Assembly (NCBI RefSeq): GCF_002287075.1
Contig: NZ_NSKE01000001.1
Coordinates: 62,001-126,000 of the forward strand
Reading direction: 5' to 3'
From: Fodinibius salipaludis
GTDB taxonomy: Bacteria; Bacteroidota; Rhodothermia; Balneolales; Balneolaceae
DNA: 64,000 bases
In this document: piece after piece, positions 37,863 to 47,041 of the stretch
How positions within the stretch are numbered: the first letter of the stretch is position 1
Layout of the letters: every line of letters starts with the position of its first letter
The notes under the pieces: model-generated
The model's input: only the letters and a program-made list of their open reading frames with translations
What the model was told of the DNA's origin: nothing
Databases searched by the model: none
Program-made: the position numbers and the translations under genes

Positions 37863-38618
37863 CTATTGAGTCGTTAGATTCTGAAGCCATTTATTTACCC
37901 ATTCCCCCTCCAAAACCTGCATGGAATTATTCAAGAGACTTTTTTTCATCATAACATCAACTAATAGATGATCTTCTTTCATCCAGCGCTCCATCACCTG
38001 TTTCCCCTTCTCAGGGTTTGCAACAACTACAATGGCCCAGCATTGAGCGACCTCTTCCTGCAAAACCTCATAATCCTTATTCCAATCCACATCTCCCACA
38101 AATGTAACCGTAACCCATTCCAACAGTTCTAATGCTTCCAGAATAGACTTCCGATCTTTAAGCAGTTCCGGAGAACAAACTGCAGCTATACACGCACGTT
38201 GTTCCAAAGGAGTCCCGTTCTTCCAATCGGCTATATAATCAACCAGTCGGTGAGACTTCTGACGTCCGATATATTGCAGTGCTTTGACTACTGCCTGCCG
38301 AATAGGTAGCCTTGGGTCATTTGCCCGTTCTCGCAGCTGAATAAGTAAACCTTTATCGTAGTATTTTGATAGATACTTTCCTAAACCCAAAATGCCACAA
38401 TAGGTCAAAAAAGACTTTTCTGATCCCTCTGGTGCATCAGTGTAGTCTATACGAATAAAGCGCTTAAAATCCATCACCGTACCAACCCGAGCAAATTCTT
38501 CTGCAAGTTCAATATTAATTTCATTGCCTGATACAAAAGCATTCTTCATTAGAAATGAAGGCCATTTTCTGGGCGAAATATTGATTAACACTTTCTCATA
38601 GCTCTCTATCTTATCCAC
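37863..38618 (-). CDS. HEAT-repeat protein of unknown function
   Basis: A 251-residue soluble protein made of paired amphipathic helices. The segment RANDPRLPIRQAVVKALQYI is a recognisable HEAT-type repeat, and the flanking helices (about 85-250) suit the same alpha-solenoid. No catalytic motif is visible. The N-terminal 80 residues contain a possible non-repeat domain. It shares some appearance with DNA-alkylation-repair (AlkD-type) solenoids, but I see no conserved AlkD residues that would justify that name. It is a single gene ending in its own terminator, upstream of the two-component operon, in a group of stress genes. A protein-binding role is the most that can be inferred. Confidence 0.6.
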   Translation of the reverse strand: MDKIESYEKVLINISPRKWPSFLMKNAFVSGNEINIELAEEFARVGTVMDFKRFIRIDYTDAPEGSEKSFLTYCGILGLGKYLSKYYDKGLLIQLRERANDPRLPIRQAVVKALQYIGRQKSHRLVDYIADWKNGTPLEQRACIAAVCSPELLKDRKSILEALELLEWVTVTFVGDVDWNKDYEVLQEEVAQCWAIVVVANPEKGKQVMERWMKEDHLLVDVMMKKSLLNNSMQVLEGEWVNKWLQNLTTQ

Positions 38619-38845
38619 GGAACCCTCTTCTTATAGGTTTAAGACATATAAAATACAAAATACTGACCCCTCATGGTATAAGGGAAAACACTACAATCTG
38701 CGTACCCGCAGCCAATCATTTTATCGAGTAATTGGTTCTTATATTTTGGGGGAATTGCAATCTATTCTTACCTTCAAAAGGATATGAAAGTACTTTTACA
38801 TCCTACGTTTGACGCTCTAAAGTATTAACAAAGAACAATTTTATT

Positions 38846-39745
38846 TTGAAGATTTCTGAAATCACAAAAACGGTGCCTATCGATGAAGTAGGTGTTGAAG
38901 AACGAGTAGCACGACTCAACTCCAGAAGTATCAAAAAGGAATCAAAGGTACAAGCCCTTAAGTTGGCGCTCAGCATGATCGATCTCACCACGCTCGAGGG
39001 TATGGATACGCCCGGAAAGGTTATACAGCTCTGTCAAAAGGCTAAAGAACCTCATGTGGCACTTCCAAACCTGCCAACTGTGGCTGCCATTTGCGTCTAT
39101 CCCAATATGGTACCTGTAGCAAAAAAAGCACTGCGTGGCACTGATATCAATGTTGCAAGTGTAGCCACGGCTTTCCCCAGCGGAATGAGTACCCTCGACG
39201 CTAAACTCAAAGAAACGAAACAAGTTGTCGAAGACGGCGCCGATGAGGTGGATATGGTAATATCGCGCGGCGAATTTTTAAAAGGGAATTACAGCTATGT
39301 ATATGATGAAATTGTAGCTGTTAAAGAAGCCTGCGGCGATGCCCACCTCAAGGTGATATTAGAGACCGGTGAACTGCAAACCTATGAAAACGTCCGCAAG
39401 GCCAGTGACTTAGCTATGCACGCGGGTGCAGACTTTATTAAAACATCAACCGGAAAGGTAAAACCTGCCGCTACCCAGCCGGTTACATTAGTGATGCTGG
39501 AGGCTATACGCGATTACTTTTATGAAACCGGACGAATGGTGGGCATGAAGCCGGCAGGCGGCATACGCAAAGCTAAACAAGCCATTCAGTATTTGGTACT
39601 TGTTAAAGAAACGTTGGGCACCGACTGGCTGTCCCCCGAATATTTTCGCTTTGGTGCCAGCTCGCTGACCAATGATCTGCTAATGCAAATTGTAAAACAG
39701 CAAACAGGTGTTTACCAAGGCGCTGATTACTTTTCAAATGATTAA
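38846..39745 (+). CDS. deoC: Deoxyribose-phosphate aldolase
   Basis: A 299-residue class I aldolase that splits 2-deoxyribose 5-phosphate into acetaldehyde and glyceraldehyde 3-phosphate. The start is TTG at 38846: the frame opens only at 38813 and holds no ATG before residue 43. Family motifs include IDLTTLEGMDTPGKV, the DEVDMVISRGEF stretch, and the Schiff-base lysine K199 in DFIKTSTGK; GMKPAGGIR supplies the phosphate-binding loop. An N-terminal extension of about 40 residues matches the long DeoC form. It is followed by two aldehyde dehydrogenase genes, which could oxidise the acetaldehyde product. Confidence 0.92.
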   Translation: MKISEITKTVPIDEVGVEERVARLNSRSIKKESKVQALKLALSMIDLTTLEGMDTPGKVIQLCQKAKEPHVALPNLPTVAAICVYPNMVPVAKKALRGTDINVASVATAFPSGMSTLDAKLKETKQVVEDGADEVDMVISRGEFLKGNYSYVYDEIVAVKEACGDAHLKVILETGELQTYENVRKASDLAMHAGADFIKTSTGKVKPAATQPVTLVMLEAIRDYFYETGRMVGMKPAGGIRKAKQAIQYLVLVKETLGTDWLSPEYFRFGASSLTNDLLMQIVKQQTGVYQGADYFSND

Positions 39746-39750
39746 TTAAG

Positions 39751-39799
39751 ATTGTCATCTCGAGGCTTTATTGTATTGCTGAAAGTCGAAATGACCAAT
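39751..39799. repeat. Dispersed palindromic element with GTCATYTCGA ends
   Basis: ATTGTCATCTCGA at 39751-39763 is matched by TCGAAATGACCAAT at 39786-39799 in inverted orientation, with one base more in the right arm. It fills most of the gap between deoC and the first ALDH gene. A similar fragment occurs in the next gap (41352-41380). Short repeats with GTCATTTCGA ends are common between genes in Bacteroidota and relatives. Confidence 0.65.
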
Positions 39800-39823
39800 T
39801 AACCTTTTATAGATTTTATCGCC

Positions 39824-41344
39824 ATGTCTGAAGATTCAAAAAAAGCTGAAACCGTTGAAGAAAAACCGTATAAACCCTCATCACCAAGTTCAAAGCTGGA
39901 TTTTGACGGTTTTTGGGAATATGATGATGCTCCTCAAAATGCCGATCATGTGGAATATGAGGATCAGTACGATCTATTTATTGGTGGGGAGTTTATTGCT
40001 CCTGAAAAGGGTCGTTATTTTGATTCCCTAAATCCCGCAACGGAAAAAAAACTCACTTCTTTTGCAGAGGCCACTCAGCAGGATATCGACAAAGCAGTTA
40101 AAGCAGCGCGAAAAGCTTTCGATAAAAGCTGGTCAACCCTGGAGGCTAAAGAACGCGGTAAATACATATTTCGAATAGCACGCCTTATACAGGAACGAGC
40201 TCGTGAATTTTCCGTGCTCGAAAGTATGGACGGTGGTAAGCCGATTCGGGAGTCCCGTGATGTGGATGTACCTCTGGCGGCAGCGCATTTCTTTTATTAC
40301 GCAGGATGGGCCGACAAACTTGATTATGCTTTTCCCGGCAAGAAAGCCGAACCACTCGGCGTAGCGGGACAGATTATCCCCTGGAATTTCCCTTTGCTGA
40401 TGCTGGCCTGGAAAGTTGCTCCTGCCCTGGCGACCGGAAATACGGTTGTCCTTAAGCCGGCAGAAACAACATCGCTGACTGCCCTGAAATTCGCCGAGCT
40501 ATGTAAGGATGCCGGCCTGCCCGATGGTGTAGTTAATATTGTAACAGGTGCGGGACAAACAGGTTCTGCAATTGTCAATCACGACGATATCGACAAAATT
40601 GCTTTTACCGGATCTACCGAGGTTGGAAAAATTATTAAAAAATCGCTGGCCGGAACAGACAAACGCTATACGCTTGAGCTTGGCGGCAAGGGGCCGAACA
40701 TCATTTTTGAGGATGCTCCCCTGGATCAAGCCGTTGAAGGCGTCATAAACGCCATTTTCTTTAATCAGGGTCATGTGTGCTGTGCCGGTTCGCGCCTTTT
40801 TGTGCAAGAAGGTGTTGCTGATACGGTTATCCAAAAACTGCGAGATCGCATGGAAACGCTAATCGTTGGTGATCCGCTGGATAAAAATACGGATATAGGG
40901 GCTATTAATTCGGAGCAGCAGTACAACAAAATTAATGAATATCTTGAAGTTGGCGTTAATGAAGGAGCCAATATGTATCAAAGCTCCTGCCAAATTCCTG
41001 AAACAGGCTATTTCTGCCGCCCTACGATCTTTACCAATGTTGGACAGTCCAATCGCATTGTGCAGGAAGAAATTTTTGGTCCGGTGTTAACAGTTCAAAC
41101 ATTCCGAACGGCTGAGGAAGGAATCGAAAAGGCCAATAACACCCCTTACGGCCTGGCCGGTGGTGTATGGACCGATAAAGGATCCAAGATATTTAAAACA
41201 GGCAGTAAGATTCGTAATGGTGTGGTTTGGTCGAATACCTATAACAAATTTGATCCCACCTCACCGTTCGGCGGTTACAAAGAAAGCGGTGAAGGTCGTG
41301 AAGGTGGACTACATGGGTTGTATCCATATGTGAAACTACAATAA
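39824..41344 (+). CDS. Aldehyde dehydrogenase (catalytic subunit)
   Basis: A 506-residue NAD(P)-dependent aldehyde dehydrogenase. The cofactor region has IIPWNFPLLMLAWK and FTGSTEVGK. The general base E285 (LELGGKGPN) and nucleophile C319 (GHVCCAGSR) are present, and the end reads SPFGGYKESGEGREGG. An N-terminal extension of about 45 residues, rich in Lys, Glu and Pro, precedes the usual GGEFIAPEKG start. It follows deoC by 78 bases and precedes a half-length paralogue by 57 bases, so acetaldehyde from deoxyribose breakdown is a likely substrate. Together with its neighbour it resembles the two halves of ALDH16 enzymes. Confidence 0.93.
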   Translation: MSEDSKKAETVEEKPYKPSSPSSKLDFDGFWEYDDAPQNADHVEYEDQYDLFIGGEFIAPEKGRYFDSLNPATEKKLTSFAEATQQDIDKAVKAARKAFDKSWSTLEAKERGKYIFRIARLIQERAREFSVLESMDGGKPIRESRDVDVPLAAAHFFYYAGWADKLDYAFPGKKAEPLGVAGQIIPWNFPLLMLAWKVAPALATGNTVVLKPAETTSLTALKFAELCKDAGLPDGVVNIVTGAGQTGSAIVNHDDIDKIAFTGSTEVGKIIKKSLAGTDKRYTLELGGKGPNIIFEDAPLDQAVEGVINAIFFNQGHVCCAGSRLFVQEGVADTVIQKLRDRMETLIVGDPLDKNTDIGAINSEQQYNKINEYLEVGVNEGANMYQSSCQIPETGYFCRPTIFTNVGQSNRIVQEEIFGPVLTVQTFRTAEEGIEKANNTPYGLAGGVWTDKGSKIFKTGSKIRNGVVWSNTYNKFDPTSPFGGYKESGEGREGGLHGLYPYVKLQ

Positions 41345-41351
41345 ACAAACA

Positions 41352-41380
41352 GATTTTCTCGCATTACGCTCGAAATGACA
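41352..41380. repeat. Fragment of the GTCATTTCGA-type element
   Basis: A sequence containing TCTCGCATTACGC and then TCGAAATGACA lies between the two ALDH genes. Its right end matches the right end of the element at 39751-39799, and the left end looks degraded. Confidence 0.55.
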
Positions 41381-41401
41381 ACGATTTTAAAATAGAATAC
41401 T

Positions 41402-42271
41402 ATGTCAGATAGAATTGAAGTTTTGAAAACCTATAAAACATATGTCGGTGGCAATTTTCCACGGACAGAATCCGGACGCTATTACAAGGTGTACGACGCC
41501 AATGAAAATATTTTAGCCAATGCCTGTCAATGTTCTCGTAAAGATGTAAGAGATGCTGTTGTTGAAGCTCGGGAGGCCCAGCCAGACTGGAACAACCGGA
41601 GTGCATATAACCGCGGACAAATTTTATATCGCATTGCCGAAATGCTTGAAACACGCAAAGCCCAATTTATCGAAGAGCTCGAAACGATCGGTTATAAAAC
41701 AAAAAAAGCAAAGGCTGAAGTTGAAGCCTCTATCGATCGTCTTATCTACTATGCCGGCTGGTCGGATAAATACCAGCAGGTTTTTGGAACGATAAACCCT
41801 GTTGCAAGCTCTCATTTTAACTTTTCTATGCCCGAACCGATGGGCGTAGTTAATATATGGGCGCCTGAAGACCGACCCCTGCTGGGGCTTGTATCTGTGA
41901 TGGCCCCTGTTATCGTAGGCGGCAATACCTGCATCATTCTGGCATCCGAAAAATATCCGTTAAGTGCTATCAGTTTTGCGGAAGTACTCAACTCTTCTGA
42001 TGTTCCTGATGGAGTGGTCAATATTTTGACTGGGTTCAGAGATGAACTTTTAGAACACATGACTACACACAAAGATGTAAATGCTTTCTTTTATACCGAT
42101 CCGGACATTGATCAGGAGCAGAGGAAACAAATTGATGAGAATGCTACTTTAAACCTTAAGCGGGTACGACGTAAACCTGTTGAGGATTGGTTGTCAGAAA
42201 AAGCGCAATCCCCCTATTACATCACTGACTTTCAAGAAACAAAAACAACCTGGCATCCGGTTGGACTTTAA
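41402..42271 (+). CDS. Half-length ALDH-family protein lacking the catalytic half
   Basis: A 289-residue protein aligning only with the N-terminal, cofactor-binding half of aldehyde dehydrogenases: YVGGNFPRTESGR at the start, then AREAQPDWNNRS and the PMGVVNIWAPEDRPLLGLVS stretch. The run EDRPLL replaces the usual PWNFPL, and no GQ.C nucleophile or ELGGK base exists. The reading frame is clean with its own start and stop, so this is not a fresh frameshift of a full ALDH. Its KTYKTYVGGNFPRTESGR start resembles the second, non-catalytic domain of fused ALDH16 proteins as I recall them. It may be a structural partner of the upstream enzyme. Confidence 0.8.
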   Translation: MSDRIEVLKTYKTYVGGNFPRTESGRYYKVYDANENILANACQCSRKDVRDAVVEAREAQPDWNNRSAYNRGQILYRIAEMLETRKAQFIEELETIGYKTKKAKAEVEASIDRLIYYAGWSDKYQQVFGTINPVASSHFNFSMPEPMGVVNIWAPEDRPLLGLVSVMAPVIVGGNTCIILASEKYPLSAISFAEVLNSSDVPDGVVNILTGFRDELLEHMTTHKDVNAFFYTDPDIDQEQRKQIDENATLNLKRVRRKPVEDWLSEKAQSPYYITDFQETKTTWHPVGL

Positions 42272-42275
42272 TCTT

Positions 42276-42881
42276 ATGAACAATTCTTTTCGCTACATTT
42301 TACTCACTATTATTGGGTTGCTGGTGGTAGGAATCATCGGTTGTAAAACAACCAAGCAAACATCTTCGGAACAAGAAGATCCTACAACTACTGACCGTAA
42401 TGAGCCGTTATCTGAATTTATAAGGCTACTTGATCAAACCCGGAGTAGCTTGAGCGATGTATATCTTACCCAAAAACAGGATATCCCCGATATTTATCTG
42501 AAAGCTGATTCAGCGGGAGAGCAGATCAATAGAAATCCGTATGATGGGTTCCGCGTGCAGATTCTCTCCACCCGTAATGTTGAACGGGCTGATTCAGTTG
42601 CCAATTCATTCCGAATGTGGGCCGATTCCACCATAAAGGGTTATAAAGCAGATGCATATGTGTCATTCCGACAACCCCAATTCAAAGTACATGTAGGCGA
42701 CTTCCAAATCAGAGAACAAGCCAATAAGTTTTCCCGCCTAATTAAAAAGCGCTATCCGGATGCATGGGTTGTTCATGATCGAATAGAACCTTCGGATGTT
42801 CCTGCCGATACCGCAAGTTTTGAGATCAAAAAGCCTGAACCTTTGAAGAAAGATACGCTTAGCAACGGAACAGACCAATGA
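42276..42881 (+). CDS. SPOR-domain lipoprotein
   Basis: The ATG at 42276 starts a 201-residue protein with a lipoprotein signal (hydrophobic core, lipobox IIGC at about residue 23); an earlier frame start lies inside the ALDH gene and is rejected. The C-terminal part (about 88-165) is a SPOR domain, FRVQILSTRNVERADSVANS followed by FKVHVGDFQIREQANKFS and YPDAWVV. SPOR domains bind peptidoglycan stripped of stem peptides at division sites. The middle linker is polar. It begins 4 bases after the half-ALDH stop and so is probably transcribed with the deoC cluster, although the functions look unrelated. Confidence 0.85.
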   Translation: MNNSFRYILLTIIGLLVVGIIGCKTTKQTSSEQEDPTTTDRNEPLSEFIRLLDQTRSSLSDVYLTQKQDIPDIYLKADSAGEQINRNPYDGFRVQILSTRNVERADSVANSFRMWADSTIKGYKADAYVSFRQPQFKVHVGDFQIREQANKFSRLIKKRYPDAWVVHDRIEPSDVPADTASFEIKKPEPLKKDTLSNGTDQ

Positions 42882-42886
42882 TCCTT

Positions 42887-45796
42887 TTAGATTTCTCGAT
42901 TAAAATCAGGGCCCAGTGGAACAACAAGTTGCTCAGCATCCTCAACCCATTCTGATTTCTCTGCCTCTTTCCCCTGTTCATTTAATATAGAAAGCAATTC
43001 AATTCTTGCCTTCAGATGATAAGGATCTTTTGACAACGCAGTTTTAAATCTTTCTTCGGCCTCGTCAACATTACCCATTCCTTTCGCCAATATTGCCTTT
43101 GTAAAGTGCAATGAGGCCTGTTCTGCAGGTAACGTTGTTTCAATGGAATTGAGAATCTCCTTCGCATCCTCCATCCTATCTAATTCAACCAAAAGCTGTG
43201 CTTTCAGCAACTGATCTTCAACTTCAACACTATTTATTTCTACTTCATCCAATATTCCTTCGGCCTGATTTTCAGCTCCATTAAGAATAGAAATTTGAGC
43301 CCTTCTCAGTTTATAATCATCCCTTTCATTATCTGCTGAAGCCAAAATACGCTGCCCTTCTGCAATCACAGACACCGCTTTATCCAGCTGTTTAGCAATA
43401 ATTAAGGCATCACTATATCTCAGGCGATACTCAAAATTTTGCGGGTTCTGATCCACCAGCGACTCATAGAAATCAACAGCCTCAGCAGAATAGCCAATAT
43501 TGCTTCGCATTGCATAGTAATCAGCTTCGGCTTCTTCTACACGATCACGCAGATAGGTTGAAATCGTTGGCCCATCCTCAGCATATTGCTTTGCAACCCC
43601 CAGCGCCTTACCAATGTGTCCATACTGACGAAAGCGATTCCGCTGAATACGATTTAATTGAGCTTGTTCTGCCAAATCACCTTCCAACCTTTCCGCTTTA
43701 TCAAATAATATAGCCTGCCGATCAATTGACTTATTATAAGATAATTCTCCGTTTAAGCTTTTGTGATGTAAAACTTCGGCTTCCGTTACATAAACGGGTG
43801 CATAGTTGGGATTGAGTTTTTTGGCTTTAGAAACTCGTTGATCAGCTTCTTCATAGTTCTTTTCATTAGCCTCAACTTCAGCATATTCCAAAATTACAGG
43901 TATATAATCAGAACTGTACGAAAGCGCAGTATCGAGATGAGCCTTGGCGGTAGCAACATCTGACGAATTTTTTGCCAGAGCCAAATGGGTTTGCGCCCAG
44001 TTATCATCGAAGACCTTCTCATCACCCGACAGATACGCTTTCTGTTTACTCAACAGAGAATCTAAAAACGCATACAAATGAGGATCTTTAGATCGGATAT
44101 ATTCACGGGTATTCATCGATTTGTGATTTAAGGGATGTACCTTCTCCTCGGATAGAAATCCCGCATATCCCTGCGCAAAATATTCGCTCTCATTGTTTGC
44201 CGCATAATAGTCGAGCGTATGATTATTTTTCATCGCATCGTGATACAAGGAACGAATGCGTCGGTCTTCGTGATCCGTTAGAATTCGTCCGTGATACAAA
44301 TGGGCATACTCATGCGCCAGCACATTGCGCTCCAGATGGGCACCCCGCTCGAGATACTCAATACCTGTAGCTCCACTTCCAACACCGCGAATATCCATCC
44401 ACTGGCGATTATCAAAGGTTGTACCATATCGGAAGTAGTTATTATCCATAGCCTCGGCCAAATCTATATGTAATGGTGGAATCGCAAAATCGGACCCAAA
44501 CTTATTAATCATGGGCAGATAAGCTTTACTCGGTCCAATTTGCTGGGCAATCATTTTTGTTACCCGATCACCGGGGTAGTATTGCGCATCCGGAAACACA
44601 TCATAAAAAACAGATCCTGAGGTCGGGACCGGCGTTTGAGCTATGGAATCCTCTAACGATTCAAATTCGTCCAGTTGTTCAAATTGTCGCTGTTTAATTA
44701 CAGCCGCCAAACCATTATGAGCCGGACCATAATTTTGTTTTTCTTCTAAAACCGTTTCAAATATAGCTTGAGCGGAATCCAAGCGAGCATCACGGTCCAT
44801 ATCATAAGCCATATAATAAATTGATCCGCGTGCCATAGCCGGCAAAATGGATGCAGGATATTCGTTTCCAACAGAACGAGTTTCTTCTATTGCTTCTTCT
44901 ATCTGATCTTCGGCGATAAGATCTTCACTTTTCTCCAATAAACTTTGAACGGTACTGTCGGTAGGATGGGCATAATCGGCATAGGTGAGATTCGTATGTC
45001 CATTGCCAAAATGCCAGTGCGTAAGGTAATGCAGCGGATTGACTTCCAAAGCCAAATTACATTGTGCAGCCATATCATCGAGTTGGGTCGCATCAACCCT
45101 GCGCCAAATCGCGTATCCATAGCTAAAGCGAGCATCGGCATCAAAAGGAGCAATAGATAATGCCTTCTGCAGGGGTGCTTCTGCCTGCTCAGGATTTTGA
45201 GACCAGAAATGTGCCTCTGATTCAAGCCAATATCCACCGGCAAAATTGGAATCCCATCGCTGTATCTTTTGCGCCCGTTCCAACACTTGGTCATAATTGC
45301 GATTCAGCAGTGCAATCCTTCCAAGGATTAATTCGGCTTTGGGATCCTCAGTATCAGAATCCAACAAATCTTCAGCTTTTTGTTCTGCTTGATCCAGCCG
45401 CCATGCCTGAATATCAAGTCTGGCCTGCAATAACATTGCCTCCCTATTGTCCGGTTGGTCTTGTAGAACGGATGATACAAGCTGCTCGGCCTTAGCATAC
45501 TGGTGCTTCTTGATCAGCAGTCGAGCTTCCGCAAGCTGTAACGGAACTTTGGGCTGATCTATTTCAGAGAGGTATGTATCAGCTTCATCCCATAGGCCAA
45601 GCGATATTAGCTTTTCAATGTTTTGAGAAGTAACCTCTTGCTTTACCTGCTCCAACGCCTTATCTCGCTGCTGACCCAATAACTCACGGGCGGCATCTAC
45701 ATTATCGGCATATGGTTTGGGCTTGTCAGCACATCCAATAACAAATGTGATTATTATCACATAAAGTAACAGCTTCTGAAAATATTGCAGTACCAT
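42887..45796 (-). CDS. TPR lipoprotein with HEXXH metallopeptidase-like domain
   Basis: A 969-residue lipoprotein (lipobox VIGC near residue 22). TPR-like helix pairs occupy about 30-330 and 600-960, including VEDQLLKAQLLVELDRMEDA. Between them (about 385-590) lies a domain with H495-EYA-H499, in VLAHEYAHLYHGR, a zinc-metallopeptidase signature of the gluzincin type. A third ligand, perhaps the glutamate of NNESEYFAQGYAGF, follows about 50 residues later and fits that class. This suggests a periplasmic peptidase scaffolded by TPRs, though activity is untested. It is convergent with the SPOR gene with only 5 bases between stops. Confidence 0.8.
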   Translation of the reverse strand: MVLQYFQKLLLYVIIITFVIGCADKPKPYADNVDAARELLGQQRDKALEQVKQEVTSQNIEKLISLGLWDEADTYLSEIDQPKVPLQLAEARLLIKKHQYAKAEQLVSSVLQDQPDNREAMLLQARLDIQAWRLDQAEQKAEDLLDSDTEDPKAELILGRIALLNRNYDQVLERAQKIQRWDSNFAGGYWLESEAHFWSQNPEQAEAPLQKALSIAPFDADARFSYGYAIWRRVDATQLDDMAAQCNLALEVNPLHYLTHWHFGNGHTNLTYADYAHPTDSTVQSLLEKSEDLIAEDQIEEAIEETRSVGNEYPASILPAMARGSIYYMAYDMDRDARLDSAQAIFETVLEEKQNYGPAHNGLAAVIKQRQFEQLDEFESLEDSIAQTPVPTSGSVFYDVFPDAQYYPGDRVTKMIAQQIGPSKAYLPMINKFGSDFAIPPLHIDLAEAMDNNYFRYGTTFDNRQWMDIRGVGSGATGIEYLERGAHLERNVLAHEYAHLYHGRILTDHEDRRIRSLYHDAMKNNHTLDYYAANNESEYFAQGYAGFLSEEKVHPLNHKSMNTREYIRSKDPHLYAFLDSLLSKQKAYLSGDEKVFDDNWAQTHLALAKNSSDVATAKAHLDTALSYSSDYIPVILEYAEVEANEKNYEEADQRVSKAKKLNPNYAPVYVTEAEVLHHKSLNGELSYNKSIDRQAILFDKAERLEGDLAEQAQLNRIQRNRFRQYGHIGKALGVAKQYAEDGPTISTYLRDRVEEAEADYYAMRSNIGYSAEAVDFYESLVDQNPQNFEYRLRYSDALIIAKQLDKAVSVIAEGQRILASADNERDDYKLRRAQISILNGAENQAEGILDEVEINSVEVEDQLLKAQLLVELDRMEDAKEILNSIETTLPAEQASLHFTKAILAKGMGNVDEAEERFKTALSKDPYHLKARIELLSILNEQGKEAEKSEWVEDAEQLVVPLGPDFNREI

Positions 45797-45901
45797 TTTT
45801 GATGTCTTTCATTCAAATATTAATAGAACAATATTAAAATAAAGACACCATCAGAAAGCAAATAATGTGCTGTAAAAGGGCGTAAATGATTAGGATATTA
45901 T

Positions 45902-46996
45902 TTAAACATTAAAACGGAAAAGCATTACATCTCCATCCTGGACGATATAGTCTTTTCCCTCCTGACGCATTTCTCCGGCATTTTTAACAGCCTTTTCAGA
46001 TCCCAGCTCTTTATATTTATCATAGCTTACCGTTTCGGCACGAATAAATCCGCGCTCAAAATCACTGTGGATTACGCCCGCTGCTTCCGGAGCTTTAGCT
46101 CCTTTGCGAACGGTCCAGGCTCGCGTCTCTTTCGGTCCTGTCGTGAAGTATGTAATCAGCCCCAACTCTTTGTAAGCGGCTCGAATTAAACGCTCCAGCC
46201 CAGCACTTTCTACCCCAAGTTCCTCAAGAAACATTGCGCGTTCCTCTTCATCGAGCTCGGCAATTTCTTCCTCAATTTTTGCACAAAAAGTAACAACCTC
46301 ATCATCAAAACGGGAAGCAATTTCTTTAACCTCTTCCACCCATTCGTTGCCATCATCAAGGTCTTCTTCAGAAACGTTACAAGCGTAAAGTACCGGCTTG
46401 TCAGAAAGCAAAAATAACTCTTGGTAAGCTTTGCGCTCTTCTTCATCAGCGTCGAATGCACGAGCGGCATTCCCCAGTTCAAGATGCTCCTTTAACCGTT
46501 CGACAATTTCCAGCTTTTGAAGAGTTTCTTTTTCACCGCTCTTTGCCTCTTTCTTCAGTTTCTCATATCGCTTTTCAACCGTTTCAAGATCCTTCAGGAT
46601 GAGTTCATCCTCGATAATGTGAATATCGCGTTTAGGGTTTACATCCCCCTCTACATGGACAACATTCTCATCATCAAAACAGCGAACCACATGCACAATA
46701 AGATCAACTTCTCGAATGTGCGATAGAAAAGCATTTCCCTTACCCTTGCCTTCCGATGCCCCTTTTACCAATCCGGCGATATCTACAAATTCAACGCTGG
46801 TTGGTATTTTTTCTTCTGATCCCACTATATCATACAGCGTATCCAGTCGTTCATCCGGTACGGGAACGACTCCAATATTGGGATCAATAGTACAAAACGG
46901 AAAATTTGCAGCATCGGCACCGGCATCACTTAACGCATTAAACAAAGTGGACTTTCCTACATTTGGAAGTCCTACAATTCCACATCGTAAACTCAT
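45902..46996 (-). CDS. ychF: Ribosome-binding ATPase YchF
   Basis: A 364-residue Obg-family P-loop protein that prefers ATP to GTP and binds ribosomes. The G1 motif is [14 protein letters not shown] near residue 8, the G3 motif is [20 protein letters not shown], and the ATP-specific motif occurs in [10 protein letters not shown] coiled-coil insertion spans about 130-200. The C-terminal TGS domain has [13 protein letters not shown] near 280 and ends VMLFRFNV. Length and motifs are wholly typical. It precedes the TPR lipoprotein gene by 105 bases and follows a phosphatase gene by 45 bases on the same strand. Confidence 0.96.
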   Translation of the reverse strand: MSLRCGIVGLPNVGKSTLFNALSDAGADAANFPFCTIDPNIGVVPVPDERLDTLYDIVGSEEKIPTSVEFVDIAGLVKGASEGKGKGNAFLSHIREVDLIVHVVRCFDDENVVHVEGDVNPKRDIHIIEDELILKDLETVEKRYEKLKKEAKSGEKETLQKLEIVERLKEHLELGNAARAFDADEEERKAYQELFLLSDKPVLYACNVSEEDLDDGNEWVEEVKEIASRFDDEVVTFCAKIEEEIAELDEEERAMFLEELGVESAGLERLIRAAYKELGLITYFTTGPKETRAWTVRKGAKAPEAAGVIHSDFERGFIRAETVSYDKYKELGSEKAVKNAGEMRQEGKDYIVQDGDVMLFRFNV

Positions 46997-47041
46997 GTAT
47001 TACAATAAATTAAAAATGTTAATCAATTAGTTAGTAATTGC

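Noticed and set aside
37863-38618. HEAT-repeat protein as an AlkD-type DNA glycosylase
   Set aside because: The solenoid is similar in style, but I see no conserved active-site residues or other alkylation-repair genes nearby.
41402-42271. Half-length ALDH as a frameshifted pseudogene
   Set aside because: The downstream sequence to 42881 encodes a SPOR lipoprotein, not the missing ALDH half, and the frame is clean, so truncation by a recent frameshift is unlikely.
42180-42275. Upstream extension of the SPOR lipoprotein
   Set aside because: It overlaps the end of the ALDH gene and hides the lipoprotein signal that begins at 42276.
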